A stretch of DNA of 64,000 nucleotides from Candidatus Ruthturnera sp. Tsphm01 (GCA_030142985.1 CP125320.1:67639-131638), one strand, 5' to 3'; shown: positions 22,688-32,675, counted from the first letter of the stretch. Notes: a model not told the origin generated them from the sequence alone. Translations and numbers: made by a program.

Positions 22688-23352
22688 GATTTATAGAGAA
22701 AAACTTTTTTATTATCGTGCAACGCATTGGCTTGTTATTTGCACTGGTTTCATTAATAGTTGTTATTATGCTAGGCGTGATTAGTTATGAAAAAATTAAC
22801 ACACAAGTTGGCGACAAGATGGAAAGCTTAATGGTTGACTTCGACCAATATCAAAACTCACGCGCATTAACCAACACTAAAACTTATTTAGATACCAATC
22901 AATTACTAAAGCAAGATAAACAAAATAGTTTTGCACGCGAGTTTGATAAATACATTCAACAGATTATCAGCCATTTACAACGGTTGTCTGATGAAGTTAT
23001 TGACAAAATAGATATACATAGAATAAAAAACTTACTTAGAATTAAGTCTAATCCTTATACAAAAACATTGCAATTGGCTTATGTTCAATCTTTAGAAAAG
23101 TTCACAAAACGAGCGCTTGACACTAAAAACAAGCAGATTAATATTGGAAATTTATTAATTTGGCATGATCAAATGTTTGCTCAACAAGTCAATCAGCAAG
23201 CACAAGGCAATCTATTAAAAATGGGTACAGTTAAAACTCAGAAAATGATAGGTTTTATTGCTCTAGGTATGGCCGCTGCTGTTCTGGGAATTTTTATTAT
23301 GTTTGTAATGATGTTGGCTATGCTGCGTATTGAGCAAAATACTAGGAAATAA
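22681..23352 (+). CDS. Membrane protein with two terminal helices, unknown function
   Basis: A 223-residue protein with a transmembrane helix near each end (LLFALVSLIVVIMLGVISY at about 18-36 and FIALGMAAAVLGIFIMFVMMLAML at about 193-216). Between them is a long, charged, mostly helical periplasmic region. This hairpin topology resembles uncharacterised gammaproteobacterial inner-membrane proteins. No catalytic motif is visible. It starts within the last codons of phhB. Confidence 0.75.
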   Translation: MLRFIEKNFFIIVQRIGLLFALVSLIVVIMLGVISYEKINTQVGDKMESLMVDFDQYQNSRALTNTKTYLDTNQLLKQDKQNSFAREFDKYIQQIISHLQRLSDEVIDKIDIHRIKNLLRIKSNPYTKTLQLAYVQSLEKFTKRALDTKNKQINIGNLLIWHDQMFAQQVNQQAQGNLLKMGTVKTQKMIGFIALGMAAAVLGIFIMFVMMLAMLRIEQNTRK

Positions 23353-23390
23353 TGCCATCCTAATTGATGTTATTTCTTTTGAAAATGGTA

Positions 23391-23867
23391 TTATTCTAAA
23401 ATTATTAGCACTTTTGGTGCGTTAGTATTGGCTGCATTTCTTAAATTAGGTGTGGCTTTAATAGTGCCATATATGGGCGCATAAATTTGGTATTTATTCA
23501 GTTCAATTTCAGAAATTTTAATTTTGATATTGTGCGCTTCTAACTCGCGTCTGCTCTTGTCAAAAATTAATTGTGCAATCTCTAAGTCCCTATGTGAAGA
23601 AACTAGGCGGTCATATAACTCCTGTGTCTGTTGAAGATCCAGTTGCTTGTCGTCAAAATTTTGCTGGTAGGTTTTTTGCAGTGCTTTTAGGTAGTCTAGT
23701 TCTAGTTTTGCTTGTGTGTTGTCAATTTGTACCAGTAAATCGCCTTGCTTAACAGAACTTCCGACAGGTTTAATCATGGTAATCTTTCCAGAAACCAGCG
23801 GGTATATTTCTAATGCTGGTATATTTATACTAATAAATACCAGTAAAATCACTAACTTAATCTTCAT
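23391..23867 (-). CDS. Minimal HlyD/RND-type membrane-fusion protein
   Basis: A 158-residue exported protein: a signal peptide or anchor (LVILLVFISINIPALE), the first half of a lipoyl-like domain (SGKITMIKPVGSSVKQGDLLVQID), an alpha-helical hairpin (residues about 55-115), then the second lipoyl half (YQIYAPIYGTI). Typical adaptors continue with beta-barrel and membrane-proximal domains, but this one stops directly after the lipoyl domain. It is probably a stripped-down periplasmic adaptor working with the TolC-like protein encoded upstream. The two genes overlap by four bases. Confidence 0.8.
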   Translation of the reverse strand: MKIKLVILLVFISINIPALEIYPLVSGKITMIKPVGSSVKQGDLLVQIDNTQAKLELDYLKALQKTYQQNFDDKQLDLQQTQELYDRLVSSHRDLEIAQLIFDKSRRELEAHNIKIKISEIELNKYQIYAPIYGTIKATPNLRNAANTNAPKVLIILE

Positions 23868-25183
23868 GGTGTTTCTCCTGTAAGTAAGGCAAGTTTTTCA
23901 AAATTAATCACAAAATCAAATTGATTTTTGGCTAATTTATATTCTGTATTAGTGAACTGAGTGAGCGCATCTCCAATGTCACTTTCCAACTCCATCTCAT
24001 AATGTGCTCTGGCACGTTCAAGGTATAAATCACGATAATCAAGTTCAGTGGTGAGTGATTTTTGTATTTGTTTTAACTTGTTAAGTGTAAGCCAAAGTGT
24101 GAGTACTTGCGAGGATAAATTTTGTTTAAATTGTTTAATGTCTAATTTGGCTTGTTTGGCTTGTATGCCAAGTTTTGTAATAGTTTGTTGCTTGGTGTTG
24201 TCGCTACCAAGTGGCATGGTCAAATTAATACCAAAGCGTAATTTTCCATTCTTCTCACGCAAGTAGGCTTGTTCACCCATTCTAACGTTGCCTTTAATGA
24301 CAACGCCGTAATCATTTTTGTGGCTGTTAATTTGATGTTTGATTGAGAATAAATTTCGGTGCATGATTTGTAGTGAGGTGTTATTTTTAAATGCATTTTT
24401 TCTTAACTCGTCAAGTGATGCAAAAGATTTAGAAAAATAATGTTTTAGTTTAGGTTTGGTTAAATCGTCAGGACGATTCTCGTAGTTAATACCCAAAATA
24501 TCTGCCAATTTTGCACGCTTGAGAATCTGTTCAGCTTCAACTTTTATGCGTTTACTGACATCTAGTTGGGTGATGGCTTGCTTTTCAAGTAATTCCACTT
24601 CTGATGCTTTGTTAATGTCAAAGTCATCTTGTACATTGTTTGCCTGAATGGCAGAAATTGCCAAGCGTTCAAGCGTGGTTTCAAGTTGCATATCAACTAA
24701 AATCACATCAAAGAAACGACGCATAATATCAATATTTTTCTCTTTTTTCAGATTGGATAGGTTTTGTTTGGCACTAACAATTGTTAGTTGAGCGGTGTTA
24801 ATGCCAAGTCCAAAGCTTTGTTCAAATAGGGTTTTTTCAAGGCGAATAAATGCATATGAGTCATTAATATCATCAGAATAATAATCTCTTTGTGCTAATT
24901 GTAAATCTAAACTGGCCTTCAAATCAAAATTGGACTGAGCAACTTGCAAATCAATCAAATCTGTATTGACGATTAATTGTTGTTTTTGCACTTCATGGTT
25001 TTGATTTTTACCGATTTCAAGCGCTTGTTCTAAACTCAGCGGATTGGGTATTTCGATTGCTGTAACAAGTGATGATAGCAACACAAAAAACCCAAAAATT
25101 ATAGTATATTTACTCAAAATTATTTTGATTAAAAAGAGATTAATTAAGGATTTTATCTGATGATGAATGGCTAATAAAATCAC
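23864..25183 (-). CDS. TolC-family outer membrane efflux protein
   Basis: A 439-residue TolC-like channel subunit. A hydrophobic leader (IIFGFFVLLSSLVTA at about 30-44) precedes a mature region beginning NPLSLEQALEIGKNQNHEV, the standard opening of the family. Two long helical repeats follow with Gln/Leu/Asn periodicity. The start is GTG at 25183, forming a GTGA overlap with the thioredoxin stop. No inner-membrane pump (ABC, RND or MFS) accompanies it, which leaves the export system incomplete in this operon. Confidence 0.88.
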   Translation of the reverse strand: MILLAIHHQIKSLINLFLIKIILSKYTIIFGFFVLLSSLVTAIEIPNPLSLEQALEIGKNQNHEVQKQQLIVNTDLIDLQVAQSNFDLKASLDLQLAQRDYYSDDINDSYAFIRLEKTLFEQSFGLGINTAQLTIVSAKQNLSNLKKEKNIDIMRRFFDVILVDMQLETTLERLAISAIQANNVQDDFDINKASEVELLEKQAITQLDVSKRIKVEAEQILKRAKLADILGINYENRPDDLTKPKLKHYFSKSFASLDELRKNAFKNNTSLQIMHRNLFSIKHQINSHKNDYGVVIKGNVRMGEQAYLREKNGKLRFGINLTMPLGSDNTKQQTITKLGIQAKQAKLDIKQFKQNLSSQVLTLWLTLNKLKQIQKSLTTELDYRDLYLERARAHYEMELESDIGDALTQFTNTEYKLAKNQFDFVINFEKLALLTGETP

Positions 25184-25683
25184 CTATGTTTGCGTTTGTA
25201 GCGTATAAACTTTTCATTTTTGTAAGCCTTTTCAACAAAATAGTTTGCCAGCAGTAAGAAATCTTTTTCATTGGCAAACCCTGTGCGGCGCACCATGCGT
25301 TTGCCATTTAAATCAAAAAAAGCAAGTACAGGTGTAGCGCCAACTAGATTATGACGCTTGGCAAAGATTTTTTCTAAGGTGTTATTGCCGTTAAAATCAG
25401 TCAAATTCACATTAGATTCTATATCAACTACAAAGTTTAAAAAATGCTGTTTAAAGTAGTCAATGACAGGTTTTTGGCTAAATACATTGCGTCGCATTTT
25501 TTGGCAAAATGGACATTCTTCCATGTGAAAAAAGATAAAAATTCCATCTTTTTTAGCATCGGCAGCATCTTCTAAATTTTCAGAATAATCATTAAAATGC
25601 TGATTAAAAAAAGTATAATCGTCTGCTGTATATGCAGGATAAGAGCAAATAAATATTAGTAATAAATAAAATATTTTTTTCAT
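25180..25683 (-). CDS. Exported thioredoxin-fold protein with CPFC motif
   Basis: A 167-residue protein from the ATG at 25683, which has GGAG ten bases upstream; a longer frame would add four residues. A Sec signal (KKIFYLLLIFICSYPAYT) is followed by a thioredoxin_2/SoxW-like domain with the redox site HMEECPFCQKMRR and the cis-Pro region VGATPVLAFFDLNGKRMVRR. It is likely a periplasmic thiol reductase. It is the first gene of a three-gene operon with TolC and HlyD-like proteins, an unusual combination. SoxW-like function is possible, but no sox gene is near. Confidence 0.85.
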   Translation of the reverse strand: MKKIFYLLLIFICSYPAYTADDYTFFNQHFNDYSENLEDAADAKKDGIFIFFHMEECPFCQKMRRNVFSQKPVIDYFKQHFLNFVVDIESNVNLTDFNGNNTLEKIFAKRHNLVGATPVLAFFDLNGKRMVRRTGFANEKDFLLLANYFVEKAYKNEKFIRYKRKHR

Positions 25684-25715
25684 GAAGCGCTCCAAGTTAT
25701 TGATTATTGTATCAT

Positions 25716-26672
25716 TTAATCAAACAAGGCGTTGATGAATTTTTTGGGTTGAAAGGTTTTAAGATCGTCAATCCCTTCACCTACGCCAATATAGCGAATG
25801 GGTAAATTAAGTTCATCGGCAATTGCAAACAAAACCCCGCCTTTGGCGGTGCCATCTAGTTTGGTGATACTAATACCACTTAGAGTAACCGCTTTATTAA
25901 ATTCTTTAGCTTGATTGACAGCATTTTGTCCTGACCCACCATCAATAACCAGCATGGTTTCATGTGGTGCATTTGCATTTTTTTTGGCAATAACGCGCTT
26001 AATTTTGACCAGTTCTTGCATAAGATTATCTTGTGTGTGTAATCGCCCTGCAGTGTCGGCAATTAGAATATCAATGTTTTTAGCTTGTGCTGATTGGTAG
26101 GCATCAAAGATGACTGAAGCTGCATCGGCACCTGTTGTTTGTGCGACCACGGGTATTTGATTACGCTCACCCCATACTTTAAGTTGTTCAACAGCTGCAG
26201 CACGGAAAGTATCTCCTGCTGCTAACATAACCGATTTACCTTGGTTTTGAAAAGATTTTGCTAATTTGCCAATTAAGGTGGTTTTACCAGCACCATTAAC
26301 ACCCACGACTAGAATAACAAAAGTCTCATTAATATTAGTATTAAACTGGTTATCTTCAATGAGTAATTTAGCCAATTCATCTTTTAAGAATTGATACAAG
26401 CTTTCAACATCTTTTAAGATTTTTTTAGAGGCATTTTTGCGTACAGATTCTAGTATTTTATCTGTGGTATTAATGCCAACATCAGCGGTGATTAATAGCG
26501 TTTCTAATGCTTCTAATAAATCCTCATTAATTTCTTTTTTACCTAATAATAAAAAAGATAAGCTAGATCCTAACTTTTGTCTAGATTTATCTAGGCGTTG
26601 TCTTAATGAAGTTGGCTTATCTGCGCCTAAGCCTTCTGATTTGGGATGATTTTTTTTGAAAAAATTAAACAT
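25716..26672 (-). CDS. ftsY: Signal recognition particle receptor FtsY
   Basis: The SRP receptor GTPase that delivers ribosome-nascent-chain complexes to SecYEG. The 318-residue protein has only a short N-terminal extension in place of the long acidic A domain of enteric FtsY. The helical N domain is followed by the G domain with G1 GVNGAGKTT, AAGDTFRAAAVEQL, DTAGRLHTQDNLM, TKLDGTAKGG and the C-terminal IGVGEGIDDL. It is a stand-alone gene, with no ftsE or ftsX next to it. Confidence 0.97.
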   Translation of the reverse strand: MFNFFKKNHPKSEGLGADKPTSLRQRLDKSRQKLGSSLSFLLLGKKEINEDLLEALETLLITADVGINTTDKILESVRKNASKKILKDVESLYQFLKDELAKLLIEDNQFNTNINETFVILVVGVNGAGKTTLIGKLAKSFQNQGKSVMLAAGDTFRAAAVEQLKVWGERNQIPVVAQTTGADAASVIFDAYQSAQAKNIDILIADTAGRLHTQDNLMQELVKIKRVIAKKNANAPHETMLVIDGGSGQNAVNQAKEFNKAVTLSGISITKLDGTAKGGVLFAIADELNLPIRYIGVGEGIDDLKTFQPKKFINALFD

Positions 26673-26782
26673 AACAATTCAAGCATTAAAAGAATTAATT
26701 TTACTATTCTTTATTTTTATCAAATTGAAATTTTGCATATTTGACGACGTATAATAAAATTAACACTCTTGGCAGTATATAA

Positions 26783-27739
26783 ATGATGAAAAAAATTACT
26801 GAATACTTTGTTACCAGTGAGGCTCACTATCTTAATCGCCGTAACTTTATTAAACAAAGTGCACGCTTAGGTGTAGGCTTGGCAACGTTTAGGGCTTTTT
26901 CAAGTTCAGCAGAATGGATGCAAGGTGGTGGCTTGTCTGACAAGATGATATCGACCGATTATGGCAAAGAACTAGCACTTAATTCTTTCAAAGAAATTAC
27001 CAATTATAATAATTTTTATGAATTTGGTACTAGCAAGCGCAATCCAGCAAAAAACGCCCATACTTTAAAACCCAAACCTTGGCACGTCAAAGTTTCTGGT
27101 GAATGCTTAAAGCAAGGTGATTACGATTTAGAGGATTTTATTGCACCTTATCAACTAGAAGAACGAATTTATCGCTTTCGTTGTGTAGAGGCTTGGTCAA
27201 TGGTTATCCCTTGGGTGGGTGTGCCGTTGGCAAGTGCACTTAAAATTTTTCAGCCCACCTCAAAAGCAAAATATGTAGTGTTTAAAACTTTGCTTGATAA
27301 AACACAAATGCCATGGCAAAATCGACCTACTTTGGACTGGCCTTATATTGAAGGGCTGACAATTGCCGAGGCAATGAATCCTTTGAGTTTGTTAGTGGTG
27401 GGTCTGTATGGCAAAACATTGCCCAACCAAAATGGCGCACCACTACGCTTAGTTGTGCCTTGGAAGTATGGTTTTAAAAATATTAAATCGATTGTTTCAA
27501 TTCATTTTCAAGAAACTGCACCACTCAATACTTGGCAAGGTCAAGCTTCTAGTGAATATGGATTTTATGCCAATGTTAATCCAGCAGTGGATCATCCGCG
27601 CTGGTCACAAGCGCGTGAACGTATCATTGGCGGGGGGAGTTTTTTCTCACCAGAAAAACGCAAGACTAAATTGTTTAACGGCTATGGCAATGAAGTCGCG
27701 CATTTATACACAGGGCTTGATTTGGTTAAGAATTTTTAA
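26783..27739 (+). CDS. msrP: Protein-methionine-sulfoxide reductase, molybdenum subunit
   Basis: A periplasmic molybdopterin enzyme that repairs oxidised methionines (YedY family). The 318-residue precursor has a Tat signal with RRNFIKQ followed by a moderately hydrophobic stretch. The Mo-coordinating Cys lies in [14 protein letters not shown], and [20 protein letters not shown] is the usual cofactor-binding region. The last codons precede msrQ by seven bases. It depends on Tat export and a molybdopterin pathway, neither of which is in the window. Confidence 0.97.
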   Translation: MMKKITEYFVTSEAHYLNRRNFIKQSARLGVGLATFRAFSSSAEWMQGGGLSDKMISTDYGKELALNSFKEITNYNNFYEFGTSKRNPAKNAHTLKPKPWHVKVSGECLKQGDYDLEDFIAPYQLEERIYRFRCVEAWSMVIPWVGVPLASALKIFQPTSKAKYVVFKTLLDKTQMPWQNRPTLDWPYIEGLTIAEAMNPLSLLVVGLYGKTLPNQNGAPLRLVVPWKYGFKNIKSIVSIHFQETAPLNTWQGQASSEYGFYANVNPAVDHPRWSQARERIIGGGSFFSPEKRKTKLFNGYGNEVAHLYTGLDLVKNF

Positions 27740-27746
27740 TTTGCAT

Positions 27747-28310
27747 ATGGTAATTCCTTGGCAAAAACCATTGTTATTTATACTACTTTTAACGCCTTTT
27801 TTACTGCTGTTGTCTGATGCGCTTTTGGGTAATTTGATTGACCCTATTGAGGAAATTACCAACCCAACAGGGCAGTGGGCACTGAGGTTTTTGCTACTTA
27901 GTTTATTGATAACACCATTAAATAAAATACTACCTTTTTCATTGATTAAATATCGTCGAATGATTAGCGTGTTCAGCTTTTTTTATGCTTGTTTGCATTT
28001 GAGTATTTATTTAATTGATCAAAATTTTGAGTTGCAATTAGTGCTTGTAGATGTGATGAAACGACCTTATATAACAGTTGGTTTTAGTGCTTTCATTTTG
28101 TTGTTTTTATTGACAATTACCTCAACTAATAAAATGGTGCGTTGTTTAGGTGGGCGTTGGAAAAAATTACATAGATTAATTTATTTGATTATTATATTAG
28201 TTATTGTGCATTTTTATTGGCAGGTAAAATCGTCTACGGATATTGAGCCGATGATTTATGGCTTGATTGCATTATTGTTGCTTGGTTTTAGGATTAATTG
28301 GAAAAGATGA
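27747..28310 (+). CDS. msrQ: Haem membrane subunit of the MsrPQ system
   Basis: A 187-residue integral membrane cytochrome (YedZ) that passes quinol electrons to MsrP. The ATG at 27747 follows the msrP stop by seven bases; the frame is open much further upstream but only as an overlap with msrP. About five or six helices are visible, with TNPTGQWALRFLLLSLLITPL and WKKLHRLIYL near the C-terminus, where the His is a likely haem ligand. The gene ends in an ATGA overlap with the M16 peptidase. Confidence 0.95.
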   Translation: MVIPWQKPLLFILLLTPFLLLLSDALLGNLIDPIEEITNPTGQWALRFLLLSLLITPLNKILPFSLIKYRRMISVFSFFYACLHLSIYLIDQNFELQLVLVDVMKRPYITVGFSAFILLFLLTITSTNKMVRCLGGRWKKLHRLIYLIIILVIVHFYWQVKSSTDIEPMIYGLIALLLLGFRINWKR

Positions 28311-29632
28311 TTAAATTCATAGTGTACATTACCTTATTCATTCACCATTTGGCGTTTTCTGAAGGATTGGGCAGCTCAAATGTGAGTAGGGTAGTGCTTG
28401 ACAATGGTTTGAAAATCATTGTTAAAACTGACCATCGTGCACCTGTGTTTATCTCTCAACTTTGGTATAAAGTGGGTGCCAGTGATGAGTCGCGCCCAAA
28501 TACAGGCATCTCACATATGCTTGAGCATATGATGTTTAAAGGCTCACGCGACTATAAATCAGGTGAGTTCTCGCGTATTATTGCGCGCAATGGTGGCGAT
28601 GAAAATGCTTTTACCTCAAAAGATTACACTGCTTATTATCAAAAAATGCATAAGTCTAAATTGGCGCTTGCCATTAAGATGGAGGCGAATAGAATGCGTC
28701 ATCTGAGTTTTTCTGATACTGAACTAACCAAGGAAAGACAGGTGGTGATTGAAGAGCGTAGGTTGCGCGTGGAGGATAGTCCTAATGCAAAAGTGTATGA
28801 AAATTTGCGACTGATTTCTTTTGACTCAAAAGGTGCTTATCATGCCCCTATTATTGGCTTTCAAACGGATATAGAAAATTATCATTTGTCTGATTTACGC
28901 CATTGGTATGAAACCTATTATGCACCTAATAATGCAACACTAGTCGTGGTAGGTGATGTTGACCCAAAGCATGTGATTGAATATGCAACTCAGTATTTTG
29001 GTGGATATAAGGCCAATCCAAATATTGATGACAATAAAAATAGACCCTCTATTGCACTTAATAAACAATCACGAACGCTCAAGCTTAAGGCCGAACTGCC
29101 GTTTTACGCAATGAGTTTTCACGTACCAAGCTTGATTACAACGGACAGTGAAGACAAAGCGTATCAACTAGAAATGTTGGCTTATATTTTAGACAGTGGC
29201 TTATCAAAAGCATTAATTAGAAATCAACAAATAGTGTCAGGCATTGGTGTGGGTTATCGATTGTATGATAAATTTGATACTTTGTTTACCATTAGTTTTA
29301 TTCCTGCGCAAGGAGTTAGCAATCAAAACATCCTTCAAATGATAAAAACCCAAGTCAGGGAGTTGATTGAAAAGCCGCATTTAATTGAAGCCGAGTTAAG
29401 GCGTACCAAAGTACAATTAGAGGCTGATTTTGTTTTTGAACAAGACCAAATATCTACTCAGTCATATTACTTAGGTATGCTCTCTAGTGTAGGGTTGAAG
29501 GTTGATAAGTTGTTAAATTATGTGGATAAAATGAATCAAGTAAGCACTCAAGATGTGGCTAATATTGCTAAGCAGTATTTAGATTTTGATATGCTTAATT
29601 ATGTTGAGCTGATACCACAAGGCATTAAATGA
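28307..29632 (+). CDS. M16 family zinc peptidase (active type)
   Basis: A 441-residue exported pitrilysin-family peptidase. The start is the ATG at 28307, overlapping the msrQ stop. A signal peptide (MIKFIVYITLFIHHLAFS) is followed by LDNGLKIIVKTDHRAP. The inverted zinc motif is HMLEH, with the distal Glu in ERQVVIEERR, so the enzyme should be catalytic. The second M16 domain follows at about residue 230. It pairs with the next gene, which has the same fold without the zinc motif; such pairs form heterodimers. Confidence 0.95.
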   Translation: MIKFIVYITLFIHHLAFSEGLGSSNVSRVVLDNGLKIIVKTDHRAPVFISQLWYKVGASDESRPNTGISHMLEHMMFKGSRDYKSGEFSRIIARNGGDENAFTSKDYTAYYQKMHKSKLALAIKMEANRMRHLSFSDTELTKERQVVIEERRLRVEDSPNAKVYENLRLISFDSKGAYHAPIIGFQTDIENYHLSDLRHWYETYYAPNNATLVVVGDVDPKHVIEYATQYFGGYKANPNIDDNKNRPSIALNKQSRTLKLKAELPFYAMSFHVPSLITTDSEDKAYQLEMLAYILDSGLSKALIRNQQIVSGIGVGYRLYDKFDTLFTISFIPAQGVSNQNILQMIKTQVRELIEKPHLIEAELRRTKVQLEADFVFEQDQISTQSYYLGMLSSVGLKVDKLLNYVDKMNQVSTQDVANIAKQYLDFDMLNYVELIPQGIK

Positions 29633-30942
29633 AATTTTTAATTATTTTATTGCTATTGACAACTCAAGTACAAGCCAAGTTGAGTATTATGCACTGGACA
29701 ACGCCTGAAGGCGCTAAAGTATTATTTGCACAAACCCAAGGCTTGCCCATGCTTGATATTGCTTTAAATTTTGATGCGGCCAGTTCTAAAGATGGTGCTA
29801 AATTTGGCTTGGCGACTTTAACTAATAGTTTACTAGGTACGGCGAGTAAATACCATTCACAGGAGCAAATTATTGAACTGTTTGAATCGGTAGGTGCACA
29901 ATTTTCCACGCACTCTTTAAAAGATATGGCAATTGTTTCATTGCGTACGTTAACACGCCAAGATAATTTGCAAGTGGCGTTAAGCATATTAACTGAAGTT
30001 GTCACTCAACCAGTGTTTAAGCATAAATACTTAAACCGTGAAAAGAAACAAACCTTGCATTCAATTAAAGCAATTAAACAATCACCTGCTTCAATAGCAT
30101 CACTTGCTTTTGATAAGGCAGTTTTTGCCGGGCATCCTTATGAGCATACGAAAATTGGCACTGAGGCATCGCTTGCTAATATTTCCACCCTTGATTTGGC
30201 TCAACACTATCAGACATATTATGTGGCCAAAAATTTGACCATTGCTTTGGTGGGCGATATTAGCAAAACTAAAGCCAAACAAATTGCTAGACAAATTTCT
30301 CATGGTTTAAATAGTGGCAAAAAAGCCCAAAGTAATCCATCTGTTGAGAGGCTTAAAAAATCACAAAATATTCATATTGAATTTCCATCTAAACAGACGC
30401 ACTTGTTAATCGGGCAAACAGGTATTAATCGAGCACACCCTGATTATTATTCGCTATATTTAGGCAATCATATTTTTGGTGGCAGTGGATTAACTTCTAT
30501 TTTAAGTGATGAAATTCGTGAACAAAAAGGTCTGGCATATTCGGTGGTGAGTTATTTTACCAAGATGAAGTCAAACGGCTTCTTTTTGGTGAAATTGCAA
30601 ACCAAAAATAACCAAGTCAACCAAGCCCAAAAGATTGCCATTAAAACACTGAAAAACTTTCTAAATTATCCAATTAACAACCAGCAACTACAAGATGGAA
30701 AAGCCAATATTATTGGCGGTTTCACTCTAGAAACAGCGAGTAATGCAAGTATTTTAACGTACTTATCAATCATTGGTTTTTACGATTTATCTTTTGATTA
30801 TTTAAGTGGTTTTACTGATAAAGTAAAAAACATTAGTGCCAAAGATATTCAAATGGCCTTTATTCGATTAATTGATATGAACAAACTTATTATTTTAAGT
30901 GTTGGGCAAGTTCAACAGGAGAATCATAATGAGTACAAGTGA
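29629..30942 (+). CDS. M16 family peptidase-like partner lacking the zinc motif
   Basis: A 437-residue exported homologue of the preceding protein. The signal peptide is MKFLIILLLLTTQVQA. At the position of HxxEH the sequence reads GLATLTNSLLGTA, so the metal site is gone. GLAYSVVSYFTKMKSNGFF in the second half is the conserved R/Y-type substrate region of M16 partners. It probably forms a heterodimer with the active subunit, as in other periplasmic M16 pairs. Start and upstream stop overlap as ATGA. Confidence 0.93.
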   Translation: MKFLIILLLLTTQVQAKLSIMHWTTPEGAKVLFAQTQGLPMLDIALNFDAASSKDGAKFGLATLTNSLLGTASKYHSQEQIIELFESVGAQFSTHSLKDMAIVSLRTLTRQDNLQVALSILTEVVTQPVFKHKYLNREKKQTLHSIKAIKQSPASIASLAFDKAVFAGHPYEHTKIGTEASLANISTLDLAQHYQTYYVAKNLTIALVGDISKTKAKQIARQISHGLNSGKKAQSNPSVERLKKSQNIHIEFPSKQTHLLIGQTGINRAHPDYYSLYLGNHIFGGSGLTSILSDEIREQKGLAYSVVSYFTKMKSNGFFLVKLQTKNNQVNQAQKIAIKTLKNFLNYPINNQQLQDGKANIIGGFTLETASNASILTYLSIIGFYDLSFDYLSGFTDKVKNISAKDIQMAFIRLIDMNKLIILSVGQVQQENHNEYK

Positions 30943-31264
30943 GTTACTTTTTTCCTATGGAACGCTGCAAAATACATCTGTGCAACTAGAAACATTTGGA
31001 CGTGTGTTAGAGGGTTATGCAGATAAATTGTTGGATTATCAATTACGTAGTGTAAAAATTGAAGATGCGACAGTTGTTGAATTAAGTGGCAAAAACCACC
31101 ATCCAATTGCCGTTTCTAATGCGGGCGATTATATTGAGGGTGTGGTGTTTACAATAACCCAAGCAGAGTTGCTCAAATCTGATCAATACGAGGTAGATGC
31201 TTATCGGCGCATCAAAGGCAAGTTTCAATCTGGGCAGGATGCTTGGGTGTATATTAAGGCATAA
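30929..31264 (+). CDS. Gamma-glutamylcyclotransferase-like (AIG2) protein
   Basis: A 111-residue protein of the GGCT fold. SELLFSYGTLQN is the N-terminal glycine/Tyr loop of the family, and the acidic residue expected to act as catalytic base is in KSDQYEVDAYRR. The start is the ATG at 30929, with AGGAG eight bases upstream; it overlaps the M16 gene by 14 bases. Family members act on gamma-glutamyl compounds such as glutathione derivatives, but the substrate here is unknown. Confidence 0.88.
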   Translation: MSTSELLFSYGTLQNTSVQLETFGRVLEGYADKLLDYQLRSVKIEDATVVELSGKNHHPIAVSNAGDYIEGVVFTITQAELLKSDQYEVDAYRRIKGKFQSGQDAWVYIKA

Positions 31265-31269
31265 AAATT

Positions 31270-32646
31270 ATGAAGAAATCTTTCAACACTGAAGAACAAA
31301 AGACAACAGGCCACTCTCAATGGTCAAATCGAGGTGTTTTTTTACTGGTTGCAATTGGCTCGGCTGTAGGATTGGGCAATATTTGGAAATTCCCTTATAT
31401 CGTAGGTGAAAATGGTGGTGGGGCGTTTGTGTTGGTGTATTTGCTTTGCATTGTTTTGGTGGGCGTACCTGTTTTAATTGCTGAGATAGCATTAGGAAAA
31501 AGCGCACAAAGCAACCCAGTGTCAGCATTTTCAAATTTAGCAGTAGCTTGCAAGGCAAATCGATTTTGGGCATTATTTGGCTATGTGGGCATTATTTCTG
31601 GGTTTTTAATTTTATCGTTTTATTCGGTGGTTGCTGGTTGGTCACTAGAGTATTTGCGAGTGTTTATCCAAAATGATTTATTGGGTAGTGATGCTAGGGC
31701 AGTAGAGCAATACTTTACGCAATTATTAGCCAGTCCTAATACCCTATTATTATGGCACAGTGTTTTTATGTTATTAACTGTTGCTATTGCTGCGCGTGGT
31801 GTTCGTAAGGGGATTGAAAAAATTATTACTTGGTCAATGCCAATTTTGTTTGTTATTCTAGTTATTTTGGTGCTATATGCCACTCAATTAGAAGGTTTTT
31901 CTAAAGCTTTTGATTATTTATTTGTTGTTGATTTTTCTAAATTAACAACTGATGGGGTTTTGATTGCATTGGGCCATAGTTTCTTTACTTTGTCTTTAGG
32001 TATGGGTGCGATGATGGTATATGGCTCTTATTTGCAAAAAGACACTCCTGTTGTTAAATTATCATTCATGATTGCCATTGCTGATACTCTGGTGGCATTG
32101 ATGGCTGGATTGGCGATCTTTCCACTGATTTTCACTTATGGATTGCAAAGTGCTTCTGGACCTTCTTTGTTGTTTATTTCATTGCCTAATGCGTTGTTAA
32201 ATTTACCATTTGGACAATTCTTTGGTATTGCTTTTTTCTTTCTATTGTTAATTGCCGCTTTGTCTTCTGCCATTTCAATCTTAGAGCCAGTGCTTTCTTT
32301 TGTTCAGCAAAAAACACGCTTGTCTAGGCGCTTTACCGCCTATCTGATTGGTAGTATTGTTTGGCTAATTGGCATTAGTGCTTTATTGGCATTTAATAAT
32401 TGGTCTGACGTTCACCTACTAGGGGAAAGAAATATTTTTGATAGTCTAGATTATGTAACCACTAATATTTTATTACCATTAGGGGGGTTTGGTATTAGTA
32501 TATTTGCTGTATGGGTTGTTTCTAAACAGTCCAGTACTAGGAAGTTACTTGGTATTTCAGATTCAAAGTATCCAATATGGCGTATCAGTGCTGGCATTAT
32601 TGCGCCGATTGTTATTGGTGTTATTGCTTGGAATGGTTTGAGTTAA
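31270..32646 (+). CDS. Neurotransmitter:sodium symporter (LeuT-fold) family transporter
   Basis: A 458-residue membrane protein with about eleven hydrophobic segments. The first helix carries GSAVGLGNIWKFPYIVGENGG, a strong NSS signature including the unwound substrate/sodium site. Later segments such as LGHSFFTLSLGMGAMMVYGSY match helix 6. It is likely a Na+-coupled amino acid or amine transporter. It starts six bases after the GGCT-like gene. The substrate is not predictable. Confidence 0.95.
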   Translation: MKKSFNTEEQKTTGHSQWSNRGVFLLVAIGSAVGLGNIWKFPYIVGENGGGAFVLVYLLCIVLVGVPVLIAEIALGKSAQSNPVSAFSNLAVACKANRFWALFGYVGIISGFLILSFYSVVAGWSLEYLRVFIQNDLLGSDARAVEQYFTQLLASPNTLLLWHSVFMLLTVAIAARGVRKGIEKIITWSMPILFVILVILVLYATQLEGFSKAFDYLFVVDFSKLTTDGVLIALGHSFFTLSLGMGAMMVYGSYLQKDTPVVKLSFMIAIADTLVALMAGLAIFPLIFTYGLQSASGPSLLFISLPNALLNLPFGQFFGIAFFFLLLIAALSSAISILEPVLSFVQQKTRLSRRFTAYLIGSIVWLIGISALLAFNNWSDVHLLGERNIFDSLDYVTTNILLPLGGFGISIFAVWVVSKQSSTRKLLGISDSKYPIWRISAGIIAPIVIGVIAWNGLS

Positions 32647-32675
32647 AAGCCATGCCATTTTTTTTGAAATCGGCA

